From positions 401,841,440-401,905,439 of the forward strand of contig CM066039.1 of NCBI GenBank assembly GCA_033557465.1: DNA of 64,000 nt, read 5' to 3'. The stretch comes from Ichthyophis bannanicus. Its lineage: Eukaryota > Chordata > Amphibia > Gymnophiona > Ichthyophiidae. Of the stretch, positions 51,532-60,981 are shown in pieces (position 1 is the first letter of the stretch; each line of letters opens with the position of its first letter). Both the position numbers and the translations under genes were made by a program. Below the pieces are notes generated by a model. That model did no database searches. It was given only the letters and a program-made list of their open reading frames with translations, and had not been told where the DNA came from.

Positions 51532-53173
51532 GGGGGGCGTTTCCAAGATGGCTACGGCAGCAGCCTGCGCTGTAGGGTGGCGTTTGTGAATGGGGAGGAA
51601 GCGTAAGGGGAAGACGGGGCCGTTGCCCTCACAGCCCGTTGGTACCTCCACGCCGAATTTACCTTTATCTGGTCCTTTGGATCCTTTCCTCGTGCGCACC
51701 ATCAGGGCTTCGGAGCAAACGGGAGGAGCTATGCGACTTGCTGACTCACCGGAGACGGAGTGCCCGGTGTCTGCGTCGCTTTCATCTGTCTCCCCCGTAT
51801 TGAGTTCTGCACCTCCGTCGACTCGTACTCAGCCCTTGCCTTCTGGGTTCCTGGAGCTGGCTTCTCCTCCCTCTGCGGAGGGGGTGGGGAAGTCCTTACG
51901 AGGGTCAGGTTGGGCTGTTTCATCAGAGTCGGGAGCGGAGCCCTCTGGAGATCTGGGCTCACGAAGATCTACGGCGGTGTTGGGAGAGACACAGTTGGAG
52001 CAGCTGTCTCTCTCTTCGAGTGGTGACCGACCTTGTGCATCAATGGAGCCTGCTGTGCCCCCTCCCTGCTCAGGTGAAGTTTTTACATTAAAGAAGCCAC
52101 AGAACTTTACGTTGGAATCTATTTGGAATGCGATTGTTTCTCTTGGAGAGGCCTTGCTACCACAAGTTTCCCAGTTGGCTAATAAGGTAGCCTCTTCTGC
52201 AGTTTTACTGACTGAGTTGGAAGGAAAGGTTACTACGCTCCAATTGGAGCATACTGTTGTTTCTAGCAAAGTTGAAAGCTTGGAAGAATACTCGGATGGC
52301 CATAGGAAAAGTGTAATGTCATTACAGATGAAGATGGAGCATTTAGATAACTTGACTCGAGTGAACAATTTAAGAATTATAAACTTCCCCAAGGTGTCTT
52401 CCATCTCTCCCCGAGATATGTTTGTTAAATATTTAGTTGAGATACTTGGGGTTTCCCCTGACCTGGTTCCCCCCCTGGTAAAAATTTACTATCTGCCCAC
52501 TGCTAAACGGGTTTCGGCTCCTAGTGTGTCAGGGGTAAACCAGAGCCAGAGTGATGTATTAAATCTTACAGATATTATTGAGAATTCTGGTTTAGAGTCA
52601 CAGGTTCCTGCTACACTGTTAATTACCTTTGCCTTACTATCTGATAAAGAATGGTTATTGAAATTGTTTTTTCAGAAGCGGAAACTTTCGTTTCGAGGTC
52701 TTTCAGTGCGTATTTATCCAGACCTATCGAGAGAAACGCAAAAGAGACGTAGAGAGTTTCTGTTGCTTCGACCAGGGGTATTACAACTGGGGGGGCTGTT
52801 TTTTCTTAAACACCCATGTAAGTGTTTGGTGAAATTCCAGACTTTTTCTTATATTTTCTTTGAGCCCTCCCAGTTGTTGGCTTTTATTGGTGCCAAGCGT
52901 TTGGAAATTCCCTCTGACTCATAGTTTAGTCTCCAGGTTTAGGCTGCATGCATATTTCTTCTTGTATTGTGTATAATTTCTATGGAATTTCCCCCATTGT
53001 GGGCTAGAGTGAAATAGGCAATTGTTGTATGTTATGATTTTTTCTTTTATTGATTCCCGGTTGTGGGGATTTATTTCTGTTGCCTTTCTATTACTTCAGG
53101 ATTGGTGTTGTAACCTTCTTGTTATTTTTTGAAAATTGCATAAATAAAAAATTAAAAAAAAAAAAAAAAAAAA
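51532..53173 (+). mobile_element. Full-length ORF1-only L1 (HAL1-like), about 1.64 kb
   Basis: It begins GGGGGGCGTTTCCAAGATGGC, a typical L1 5' start with a YY1-like site (51544-51552). It has a 58 bp leader, one intact 444-codon ORF1, about 210 bp of 3' UTR, AATAAA at about 53143 and a poly(A) run to about 53178. An exact 16 bp target duplication flanks it. No ORF2 sequence is present. This matches the definition of a HAL1 (half-L1) element, which would depend on an ORF2 from another L1. Confidence 0.9.
51590..52924 (+). CDS. L1 ORF1 protein, 444 codons, intact
   Basis: This RNA-binding chaperone would trimerise on L1 RNA. Start MGRKRKGKTG is typical of L1 ORF1. Residues about 20-165 are Ser/Pro-rich and low complexity. 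From about 185 to 265 comes a coiled coil (VSQLANKVASSAVLLTEL, LQLEHTVVSSKVESLEEY, MKMEHLDNL). The RRM opens with RVNNLRIINFPKV (about 270). The C-terminal domain contains LSFRGLSVRIYPDLSRETQ and a final basic/hydrophobic stretch to SDS. Length is above the 340-370 residues of mammalian ORF1p because of the long N-terminal region. No stop or shift is seen. The gene stands alone, with no ORF2 downstream. Confidence 0.88.
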   Translation: MGRKRKGKTGPLPSQPVGTSTPNLPLSGPLDPFLVRTIRASEQTGGAMRLADSPETECPVSASLSSVSPVLSSAPPSTRTQPLPSGFLELASPPSAEGVGKSLRGSGWAVSSESGAEPSGDLGSRRSTAVLGETQLEQLSLSSSGDRPCASMEPAVPPPCSGEVFTLKKPQNFTLESIWNAIVSLGEALLPQVSQLANKVASSAVLLTELEGKVTTLQLEHTVVSSKVESLEEYSDGHRKSVMSLQMKMEHLDNLTRVNNLRIINFPKVSSISPRDMFVKYLVEILGVSPDLVPPLVKIYYLPTAKRVSAPSVSGVNQSQSDVLNLTDIIENSGLESQVPATLLITFALLSDKEWLLKLFFQKRKLSFRGLSVRIYPDLSRETQKRRREFLLLRPGVLQLGGLFFLKHPCKCLVKFQTFSYIFFEPSQLLAFIGAKRLEIPSDS

Positions 53174-53189
53174 AAAAAGCAGCAGACCC
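53174..53189. repeat. Target-site duplication of the ORF1-only L1, right copy
   Basis: AAAAAGCAGCAGACCC, directly after the poly(A) run; CR1 A resumes at 53190. Confidence 0.92.
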
Positions 53190-53771
53190 AGCACAGAACC
53201 CTGGGATACTCCACTATTCACCTTTCTCCATTGGGAAAACTGGCCATTTAGCCCTACCCTCTGCTTTCCATCTTTTAACCAGTTCCTTATCCACAATAGT
53301 ACACTGTCTTCTATCCCATGACTTTTTAGTTTTGCCAAACGTCACTGAGGCTTTCTGAAAGTCCAGAAACACTACATCAACTGACTCACCTTTGTCTACC
53401 TGTTTATTGACACCTTCAAAAAACCACAACAGATTAGTAAGACAAGACCTTCCTTGGCTAAAGCTATGTTGGCTGTCTCCCATTAAGCCATGACTATCAA
53501 CATGTTCAGTAATTTTATTCTTTATGATGGTTTCTACCATTTTTCCCGGTACTGACGTCAGGTTCACTGGTCTGTAGTTTCCCAGATCACCCATGGAACC
53601 CTTTTTAAAAACTGGCGTTACATTGGCCATCCTCCAATCTTCAGGTATTACAGATGATTTTAATGATAGTCCATAGATTACTAATAGCAGGTCTGCAATC
53701 TCATATTTCAGTTCTTTCAACACACTTGGATGTATAGCATCTGGTCCAGGTGATTTTCTACTCTTCAATGT
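53190..53771 (-). pseudogene. CR1 A, RT middle part
   Basis: The frame reads SPGPDAIHPSVLKELKYEIADL, DWRMANVTPVFKKGSMGD, the thumbless palm segment LTSVPGKMVETIIKNKITEHV, GRSCLTNLLWFFEG and VFLDFQKA. It is then cut by a small deletion (KASVTFGK). Homologous to 30170-30770. The upstream edge is the CR1 B insertion point at 53771/53772. Confidence 0.87.
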
Positions 53772-53847
53772 ATAGAAACATAGAAACATAGAAATATGAC
53801 GACAGAAAAAGACCACATGGCCTATCTAGTCTGTCCTTCTATAACAA

Positions 53848-54780
53848 CTACAACAGTCCCCTTTTTACCTTTAGAGATCCTCTGTGTTTGTCCCATGCTT
53901 TTTTGAATTCAGTTACTGTCCTCATCTCTACCACCTCCACTGGGAGACTATTCCACGGATCCACTACTCTTTCCATAAAGAAATATTTCCGCATATCACT
54001 CCTGAATCTATCTCCCTTCACCCTCATCCCATGTCCCCTCATAGCAGAACTTGCTTTCAATTGAAAAAGGCTCTCTCCCTGAACTTTTATGCCAAGGAGG
54101 CATTTAAACATCTCAATCATATCACCTCTATCCCGCCTTTCCTCTAAGATGTACATATTAAGATCCTTCAGTCTGTCCTCATATGCTTTATAATGAAGAC
54201 CACTAATTATTTTAGTAGCCACCCTCTGCACCGACTCCATCCTGTTCACATCCTTTTGAAGGTGCGGTCTCCAGAATTGCACACTATACTCCAAATGAGG
54301 TCGCACCAAAGACTTATACAGAGGCATTATCACCTCCTTTTTTCTGCTAGCCATTCCTCTCCGTATGCACCCAAGCATCCTAACTTTTGCCGTCGCCTTT
54401 TCTACCTGTTTAGCTACTTTAAGATCAGACACAACCACGCCTAGGTCCCGCTCTTCTTTAGTGGACAAAAGTACTTCACCCCCTATACTATATTGCTCCC
54501 TTGGATTGCTGCAGCCCAAATGCATGACCTTACATTTTTTAACATTAAATCCCAGCTGCCAAATTCTAGACCATTCTTCAAGCTTAGCTAGATCCCTCCT
54601 CATGTTATCTACCCCTTTCTGGGTGTCTACTCTATTGCAATTTTGGTATCATCCGCAAAGAGGCAAACCTTACCTGAAAGCCCTTCCGCTATATCACTAA
54701 CAAAGATGTTAAGAATCGGACCAAGGACAGATCCCTGGGGCACACCACTGATAACATCCTTCTCCTCAGAGTGAGCTCCA
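53848..54780 (-). pseudogene. CR1 B RT C-terminal part
   Basis: Open 54603-53848: LEEWSRIWQLGFNVKKCKVM, ERDLGVVVSDLKVAKQVEKA, PHLEYSVQFWRPHLQKDVN, and the C-terminal VVDPWNSLPVEVVEMRTVTE. Upstream (54780-54604) the text continues with ISGVPQGSVLGP and LFADDTKI-like segments across a frame change (about 54745 and 54660). It is cut by the SINE. Subfamily I, as at 33325-35535. Confidence 0.85.
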
Positions 54781-54784
54781 TTTA

Positions 54785-55079
54785 CTTATTTATTTATTTA
54801 TTTATTTTATTCTCTTATATACCGCGCTACTCTGCATCAGTGCGGTTTACATTGAACAAACTGAAATTACATTGAACAGGGCATTATAACTTGGAGATAA
54901 CTATTTTACAGGGAACATGGGCTATGGAGGGTTAAATGGCTTGCCCAAGACCACAAGGAGCACCTGTGGGACTAGAAACCCCAGTCCTTCCGGCCCAAGG
55001 TTGCTGTCCTCTAGTGGGATTTGAACCCCGACCTTCCGGCCTGAAGTACCTTGCCCCAACCACTAGGCTACTCCTCCAC
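54785..55079 (-). mobile_element. tRNA-derived SINE, full length, about 295 bp
   Basis: Read on the minus strand from 55079: GTGGAGGAGTAGCCTAGTGGTTGG (A box), GGGGTTCAAATCCC (B box, about 55013-55026), a body with a CCGGAAGG duplication, then TGTAAACCGCACTGATGCAG...GCGGTATATAAGAGAATAAAA and (TAAA)n at 54785-54805. Pol III boxes plus a LINE-like stem-loop tail make this a V-type tRNA SINE. Copies: 28853-29120, head at 37796, tail at 60905. Confidence 0.88.
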
Positions 55080-55202
55080 TTGTACTCTTTGTCGCCTCCC
55101 ACCCAACCAATTTCTAACCCATTTCCATAAAGTTATTTAATGTATCACCTACCTGGGGGCTTTCACTTACCTGGGGGCTTTCTTCACCCATCCCCAACGA
55201 AT

Positions 55203-56147
55203 CTAGTTTAAAGCCCTCTTCAGTAGATTAGCCAGTCTACTACTGAAGACACGTTGACCTTTCTTGGACAGATGGATGCCATCTCTGCTCTGCAACCCTT
55301 GGAACAGCATCCCATGGTCTAGGAAACCAAAATGCTCTCGATGACACCATCCACGCAGCCATGCATTGATCTCCAGGATGCGAGCCTCTCTGCCTTGGCC
55401 TTTACCTTCAACAGGGAGGATTGAAGAGAACACCACCTGTGCACCTAACTGCTTCACCCTCTGTCCCAGAGCCATGAAGTCACTTTTGATAAGTTCTGAG
55501 GTATACCTGGCAGTATCATTTGTTCCAACATGGATTAGCAACATTGGGTAATAGTCAGTGGGCTTGATGAGTCTCGGCAAACTCTCCGTAACATCTTGGA
55601 TTTTGGCACCAGGCAGACAGCATACCTCTCTGGACATCAAGTCTGGTCGGCAGATGGATGCCTCAGTACCCCTCAGAAGAGAGTCTCCAACCACCACTAC
55701 CCTTCGTTTCCTTGTGGTTACTGATTCTGCAACTTTGGGGTACTTGAGCTCTGGTTCTTCCCTTTCCAGGGATGCTTTCACCTCCTCCACTTCCAGGGCG
55801 GCATAATGGTTCTTCAATTCAAGGGCTGGACAAGTTGGATTGGTGATTTTGCAGGCCCTGGTGACTTGTGTCCAACCATCGACATTCTGTTGGCACCCAT
55901 CTTCTCCTCTGCTGGAGAGCTTGGTTGCTGCAAGAAGCATCTCATCAATGTACTTCTCACTGTCTTGAATGCTCCTCAGCCTCGCCACCTCCTCTCTGAG
56001 TTCCTCCACTTGTTTCCTCAGAGCTTCAGCATGCAGGCATCCTGCACATGGAACCGGTCCTTCAACTGGCATTAGGACCTCTGTCTGGACCGAGGCAGAA
56101 GCTGTAATGGGGGCAACAGCTTTAGCGATACGATTTTTCCCAGCCAT
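55203..56147 (-). CDS. CR1 B ORF1 protein with SGNH esterase-like domain, 314 codons, intact
   Basis: ATG 56147 (MAGKNRIAKAV). Residues about 30-80 have a single CAGC pair and a coiled coil (LRKQVEELREEVARLRS). From about 165 the SGNH fold begins: VVVVGDSLLRG (block I serine), ICRPDLMSREVCCLPGAKIQ, LLIHVGTNDTARY (block III Asn) and RDGIHLSKKGQ (block V Asp and His). CR1 ORF1 proteins with this esterase-like domain are known in zebrafish and birds; the role in retrotransposition is not settled. No lesion is visible, in contrast with the element's ORF2. Confidence 0.88.
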   Translation of the reverse strand: MAGKNRIAKAVAPITASASVQTEVLMPVEGPVPCAGCLHAEALRKQVEELREEVARLRSIQDSEKYIDEMLLAATKLSSRGEDGCQQNVDGWTQVTRACKITNPTCPALELKNHYAALEVEEVKASLEREEPELKYPKVAESVTTRKRRVVVVGDSLLRGTEASICRPDLMSREVCCLPGAKIQDVTESLPRLIKPTDYYPMLLIHVGTNDTARYTSELIKSDFMALGQRVKQLGAQVVFSSILPVEGKGQGREARILEINAWLRGWCHREHFGFLDHGMLFQGLQSRDGIHLSKKGQRVFSSRLANLLKRALN

Positions 56148-56721
56148 TGTTCTGTTCGTGGAGCTTAGGTATCTGTTAAAGCAAAAGAGAGAGATCTACC
56201 AAGTACCAGCCGGTTTCCCAGCTGTCCTTTCAGAGAAAAAGCAGTTAAATCTCCTTAATGATATTCAAAATGTGCTGGTCCAATTCTCTGTGCTTTGTCA
56301 AATGGGGAGGTGCCCTATAAAGCAAGACTACTCGCTAGGGGTGGGTGGGAGTCGGGGTGGGTAGGGAGGGAACTAACACCTGATTAGGTGTTAGCAGTTC
56401 CCAAAGCTGAGGAGGTTACTGGATTTCAACCACCTACTGTGCTCAAGGAAAGTCCCACTAAAGCACCAAAAAGAAAGTAACCTTGCTTTAAAAATGTACA
56501 AAAAACACTTTTTAGAGCTCCCAGTCAGAGAGCTAACAACTTAATATAATAAAACAAACCCTTAAATCCTTACTGTTGGTTGATCTGGAGAGCTTCTGTA
56601 GGAAAGCCTAAACAGGGCAGGGCACTGGAGCCTTTTATGCAGGCCCTCAGCTGCTCTCAGGAAACCAGGCCCACTAACTCCTGATTAGGTGTTAGCAGTT
56701 CCCACAGCTGAGGAGGTTACT
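56148..56721 (-). promoter_or_regulatory. CR1 B 5' UTR with a duplicated block
   Basis: CCTGATTAGGTGTTAGCAGT-TCCCA-AGCTGAGGAGGTTACTGGA occurs at 56378-56424 and again at 56675-56721, about 297 bp apart. The second copy abuts the insertion point in CR1 A. Repeated 5' units act as promoters in some LINEs; that role here is inference. Confidence 0.6.
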
Positions 56722-57052
56722 GGAGTATCAAATAGTTGTAATACATCTTCCCGGTGTATCGATATTTCTTTCAATTCTTCCGCAGTATCAAATTTAAATA
56801 CCACTTCAGTAATGGTTAACATCCCTACATCTTCCTCAGTAAAGACCAAAGCAAAGAATTCATTCAGTCTCTCCGCTTTGGCCTTGTCCCCTCTTAGTGC
56901 CCCTTTTACCCCTCTATCATCTAATGGTCCAACTGACTCTCTCACAGGTTTTTTGCTAAGAATGTACTTGAAAAAGTTTTTGTTTCCACAGCAAGCTTCT
57001 TCTCAAATTCTCTTTGCCTGCCTTATGAATGCCTTGCATTTAACTTGACAGT
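56722..57052 (-). pseudogene. CR1 A, segment upstream of RT
   Basis: It reads MRESVGPLDDRGVKGALRGDKAKAERLNEFF and VFTEEDVGMLTITEVVF (56945-56722), matching 30770-31100 of the full-length CR1. It is cut at 57052 where the similarity ends in CAGTGC. Confidence 0.82.
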
Positions 57053-57216
57053 GCAAGGTGGAGAAGGCTCTGCTCTAGGTGTTTTGGTTCATGTGTGTTA
57101 TTTTTATTGTATTTTTTTTTATTGATTATTTTCAGTCAATTACAATAACCAAAAAAGTAAAGGAAAATCCACAGTAAATATACAAGGAAATACAAAATAG
57201 GAACAAACAATGATAA
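57053..57216. other. Unassigned A/T-rich interval
   Basis: Short sequence before DIRS element 5; a T-run at 57108-57121. Nothing recognised. Confidence 0.4.
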
Positions 57217-57493
57217 AGCATAGTTACTCACCTGTAACAGGTGATCTCCAGGAACAGCAGGAATTTAGTCCTCACATATGGGTATCGTCGGTACTGACGG
57301 AGCCTGCGCGGGAACGCTCCCCAGCGCCCAATCAGAAAGCTTTTGGGAGCATCCCACAGCGCCTGCGTGCTGCCTTCCTGCCTTTCCCAACTGCCTCTCT
57401 CCAGTTGAGTTTTAAAGATGAGACAACGAGAGAGAGAGAGGGAAAGGAAAGAGAGAGAGAAAGAGATACAACTCCTATGGGAGGTGGGTGGGT

Positions 57494-57592
57494 TGTGAGG
57501 ACTAAATTCCTGCTGTTCCCGGAGATCACCTGTTACAGGTGAGTAACTATGCTATCTCCAGGAACAAGCAGGAATGTAGTCATCACATCTGG
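57494..57592. repeat. Internal complementary region of DIRS element 5
   Basis: The inverse of the left end (GTGAGGACTAAATTCC...GGTGAGTAACTATGCT) joins the inverse of the now-missing right end (ATCTCCAGGAACAAGCAGG...) at about 57552. The second half shows decay (CATCACATCTGGGG). Confidence 0.83.
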
Positions 57593-57599
57593 GGACTCC

Positions 57600-59050
57600 C
57601 TAGCTTTAGGTGCCAGGGAGAGACCCCAGAAGTTGTGTCTCCCTGAAGAGGGCTCCACTTCCCCCCATCGCTCTCTGACATCCTACCAGGGATGGTGGGT
57701 AGGAGTTGATTAGGTATGGAACAGGTGTTGGAGAACAGCCTGACCTAACAAGGCATCCCGGCGGGAGTCCTTGTCCAAGCAGTAATGGGCTGTAAAGGTA
57801 TGAACCGAGGCCCAAGTGGCTGCTCGAAAGATGTCATCGATAGACACAGAGTGCAGATGAGCCATTGAGGCTGCAATGGCTCTCACATTGTGAGCTGTGA
57901 CATGGCCCTCTAGAGAAAGATTCTTATTCTGATAGGCGAAGGAAATACACTGAGCAATCCAGTTAGTGTTCTCTTGGAGACTGGAAGTCCCAAATGAGAA
58001 GGATCAAAAGCAACAAAGAGTTGAGAGGACTTTCTATGTTGCTGTGTTCTTTGTAAGTAAAAAGCTAGAGCTCTTTTACAGTCCAAGGTATGAAGATTCC
58101 TCTGCATTTGATGCATGAGGCCCTGGAAAAAACACAGGTAGGTAGATCGCTTGGTTCAGATGAAAAGGTGAGACCACCTTAGGCATAAAGTGTGGATGAG
58201 TCCTAAGGACTACCTTGTCATGATGGAACCTTGTATAAGGTGGATTAGCTACTAGCGCTTGCAACTCACTAATGCAGCGTGCTGATGTGATTGCAATGAG
58301 AAAGATAATCTTTCAAGAAAGGAATTTCAAGGAGGTGGTAGCTAAAGGTTCGAAAGGTGGCTTCATGAGCTGCCCGAGAACCAGGTTTAAGTCCCATGCC
58401 ACCGGTGGTGGCCTAATGGGAGGCTTAGTTAGAAGAAGGCCTCTCATAAAAGAGGAAATAGGCTGTCCATTTAGAGGCTTAAGGGAAGCTGCAATAGCAC
58501 TCAAATGGACTCTTACTGAATTTGTCTTAAGGCCTGCATTAGATAAATGAAGGAGATACTCAAGCAAAGATTCCAGAGGTATCGCAAGAGGGTTAAGACC
58601 CTTTTCCGAACACCAAACGGTAAACCTTTTCCACTTGAAAGCATAAGAGCGTCTAGTGGAAGGTTTTCTGGAAGCATAAAGAACATCTTTCACTTGCTGA
58701 GAAAGATTAAGAACTTGGAGATATAGTCCTTCAGCAACCAAGCCCTGAGATGCAGAGACTGGGGATTGGGATGCCATAACATTCCGTTCTCCTGAGATAG
58801 GAGATCTGGAGCAGACCCTAACTCCAGGGAGGGAGCTTGAGAGAGATGTAGAAGCAGAGGGTACCATACTTGCCGTGGCCAATGTGGTGCTATGAGAATC
58901 ATATGGCCTCTGTCTCTCTGAAACTTGAACAGGGTTTTGGGAATTAGGGGAATGGGTGGAAAGGCATACAGGAATTCTTGACCCCAGTAAAGGAGGAAAG
59001 CATCCCTGGCCTGAGCCCCCTGAGCCAGAGTTCTGGAACAGAACCGGGGA
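57600..59050 (-). pseudogene. DIRS element 5 tyrosine recombinase, broken
   Basis: The N-terminal half is open as the end of the frame 59803-58313 (LYASRKPSTRRSYAFKWKRF, NSVRVHLSAIAASLK). The catalytic half lies in pieces at 58264-58076 and 58116-57910 (LVANPPYTRFHHDKVVLRTH, DCKRALAFYLQRTQQH). Box I reads SARCISEL, with Cys for the second Arg. The His/Arg/Tyr region (about 57900-57800) is readable only with shifts. Confidence 0.8.
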
Positions 59051-60650
59051 AGTTTGGCATTCCACGGACTTGCAAAGAAGTCTATGTCCAGGGCTCCCCA
59101 AAGTTGAAATATCCTGGTCACCTGGTCTGCATGCAGAGACCACTCGTGTGGAAGCAGAACTCAACTGAGTTTGCCCGCCCAAGAGTTTTGAATGCCTGGA
59201 AGATACACTGCCAGAAGATGAAACTGATGCTCTCTGGCGAGGGCCCATAGTCGCAAAGCTTCGTTGCAAAGCGACAGAGAGCCCGTTCCCCCTTGCTTGT
59301 TCACATAGAACATGGCTACTTGACTGTCCGTATGAATGAGGACTGTCTTGTAGCTGATCAGGGAGTGGAACACTCGCAGAGCAAGAAAGATTGCTCTGAG
59401 TTCCAAGAGATTGATATGTAGACATCTCTCTTGTGGAGACCAGGTGCCCTGGGTGGAGAGGTCTTGCAGATGAGCTCCCCAACCCATTGGAGAAGCATCT
59501 GTTGTGAGAGTTGCTTGGGGTAAGGGTTGCTGAAAGGGGGACCCCAGCAACAGGTTTTGAGTGGACTTCCACCACTGGAGGGATAAAATGACACGACTTG
59601 TGTTTGCTATTTTGTCTGACAGGCACCCTGATGCCTGGGTCCATTGGGTGGATAAAGTCCACTGGGCTGCCCTCATGTGGAGGCGAGCATATGGAACCAC
59701 ATGCATGGTGGATGCCATGTGGGCTAGTAGTTGCAACATTTCTCGAGCAGTTAGATGAGGCTTTAGCACTGCTTGAGAAGCTAACTGCACCAAGCGAAGG
59801 CAACGGGCCTGGGGGAGATAGGCCCTTGCCCTTGTGGTATCCAGGAAAGCTCCTATGAACTCTAAAGACTGAGTGGGAGTTAGACTGGATTTTGGGATGT
59901 TTATTACCAGCCCTAAATACTGAAGGATACGTATTGTGCAGGATAGAGAAGTCCTAGCCTCTGACTGTGTTGGAGCTCAAATGAGCCAATCGTCAAAGTA
60001 AGGGAAGACAAATATCCCTAGAGTGCGGAGAAATGCTGCTACAACAGCCATGCATTTTGTGAACACCTTGGTGCCGAGGCCAGACCAAAAGGAAGCACCC
60101 TGTATTGGTAGTGTTTCCTTGTAAAAGGAACCGAAGGAACCTTCTGTGGGTTGGATGAATGAGGACATGGGTGTACGCATCCTTGAGATCTAGAGAACAA
60201 AGCCAATCCTGACTCTGAAGGTATGGTAGCAGAGCTCCGAGAGAAATCATCTTGAATTTCTCCTTGACAAGGAATTTGTTCAATTCTCTGAGATCTAAAA
60301 TAGGCCTGTAACCTCCTGTTTTCTTTGGAATAAGAAAATAAGGGGAAAAGAACCCTGTGCCCTGTTGATAAAGAGGTACTTCTTCTATTGCCCCTTGGGC
60401 AAGAAGGATAGCCACCTCCTGACCTAAAAGTTTGATGAGAGAGGTCAGAGAACTGAACTGCTTCACTATTGTGTGAGGGGGCATACTTGAAAAATGAAGC
60501 TTGTACCCCTCCTTTATGATGGAGAGTGTCCAATGCTCTGCTGTTATTTGCCCCCATCTGGGGGCAAAATGACATAACCTTCCCGGAATGGTGGAAGGTT
60601 CTGGTCCCTCCAGAAGCAAAAAGGCTAAGTTCTCTAGCTGAAAGTCAAAG
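58690..60650 (-). pseudogene. DIRS element 5 RT/RNase H, broken
   Basis: RT is open 60769-59993 (IPKKTGGYRPILDLRELNKFLVKEK split here as two motifs, SLDLKDAYTHVLIHP). A one-base change near 60085 moves the frame. The YLDD box reads YFDDWLI (about 59990). RNase H is open 59793-59161: LTTDASPMGWGAHL, INLLELRAI, VLIHTDSQVAMFY; the last Asp reads NSWAGKLS. The methyltransferase-like tail is at 59121-58690 (YAFPPIPLIPKTL, HWPRQVWYPLL). Substitutions at catalytic sites make it inactive. Confidence 0.84.
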
Positions 60651-60895
60651 GCCCTGAGGAGGCTGAGGCTGCTGGGCTGGTGGAGGCCTAGCAGCCTTTG
60701 CTTTCTTCTGTTTGGGTGGTTGCTGACGTTTCCTTGAAAGCTGACCTGCAGAAGATGCCTGCTGAACATAAGCAGGATAAAATCTTTTCTTTTTTAGAAA
60801 AAGATGGTTTCTTGAACAATTTCTTTCTAACAGGATCAGCAGTGGACTTGGATAGTCTATCCAAGGTGGAATTTTCAGCACCCATTTCATTGGCT
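60645..60895 (-). pseudogene. DIRS element 5 gag C-terminus
   Basis: The last ~80 codons only: LDRLSKSTADPVRKK-like text, a basic Gln/Lys-rich tail and the ending QPPQGL with GGC CTT TGA C (60653-60644). The +1 RT frame crosses this stop as in the other copies. The rest of gag is missing. Confidence 0.75.
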
Positions 60896-60904
60896 TTTTC
60901 TTTC

Positions 60905-60981
60905 TTTATTTTCTTTTATTTATTTACATTCTCTTATATACTGCGCTATTCTGCATCAGTGCGGTTTACATTGCCCCAACA
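60905..60981 (-). mobile_element. SINE 3' tail, 5'-truncated
   Basis: ATTTATTTACATTCTCTTAT-ATACTGCGCTATTCTGCATCAGTGCGGTTTACATTG equals the 3' end of the SINE at 54785. It sits exactly between DIRS element 5 and the RTE fragment. Confidence 0.8.

Larger units (their letters stand above)
53772..56721 (-). mobile_element. CR1 LINE B (subfamily I), internally deleted, inserted in CR1 A
   Basis: The 3' end (TTTCTATGTTTCTATG tail, CTAGATAGGCCATGTGGTC) is at 53772-53840. The RT C-terminus is at 53848-54780, a SINE at 54785-55079, a short RT remnant at 55080-55160, intact ORF1 at 55203-56147 and a 5' UTR to 56721. The endonuclease and most of RT are absent. The 5' UTR contains a duplicated ~50 bp block about 297 bp apart, suggesting tandem promoter units. 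Confidence 0.87.
50484..57052 (-). mobile_element. CR1 LINE A (subfamily II), split by two later insertions
   Basis: Pieces lie at 50484-51531 (3' end, RT C-terminus), 53190-53771 (RT middle) and 56722-57052 (linker between endonuclease and RT). Removal of the inserts gives one continuous CR1 that follows 29121-31120 in order. For instance, 53771 ends in the CTTCAATGTA that precedes ATCAAATAGTTG at 56724. The element is 5' truncated at about 57052. Confidence 0.88.
57217..60895 (-). mobile_element. DIRS element 5, truncated in gag
   Basis: Left inverted repeat at 57217-57420 (CGTCGGTACTGACGGAG, GAGCATCCCACAGCGCCTGC). ICR at 57494-57592. The recombinase, RT/RNase H and the last ~80 gag codons follow. 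The element then stops at about 60895, where a SINE tail and RTE sequence begin. The right end is missing. Closest to element 1 in its RT text. Confidence 0.87.
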
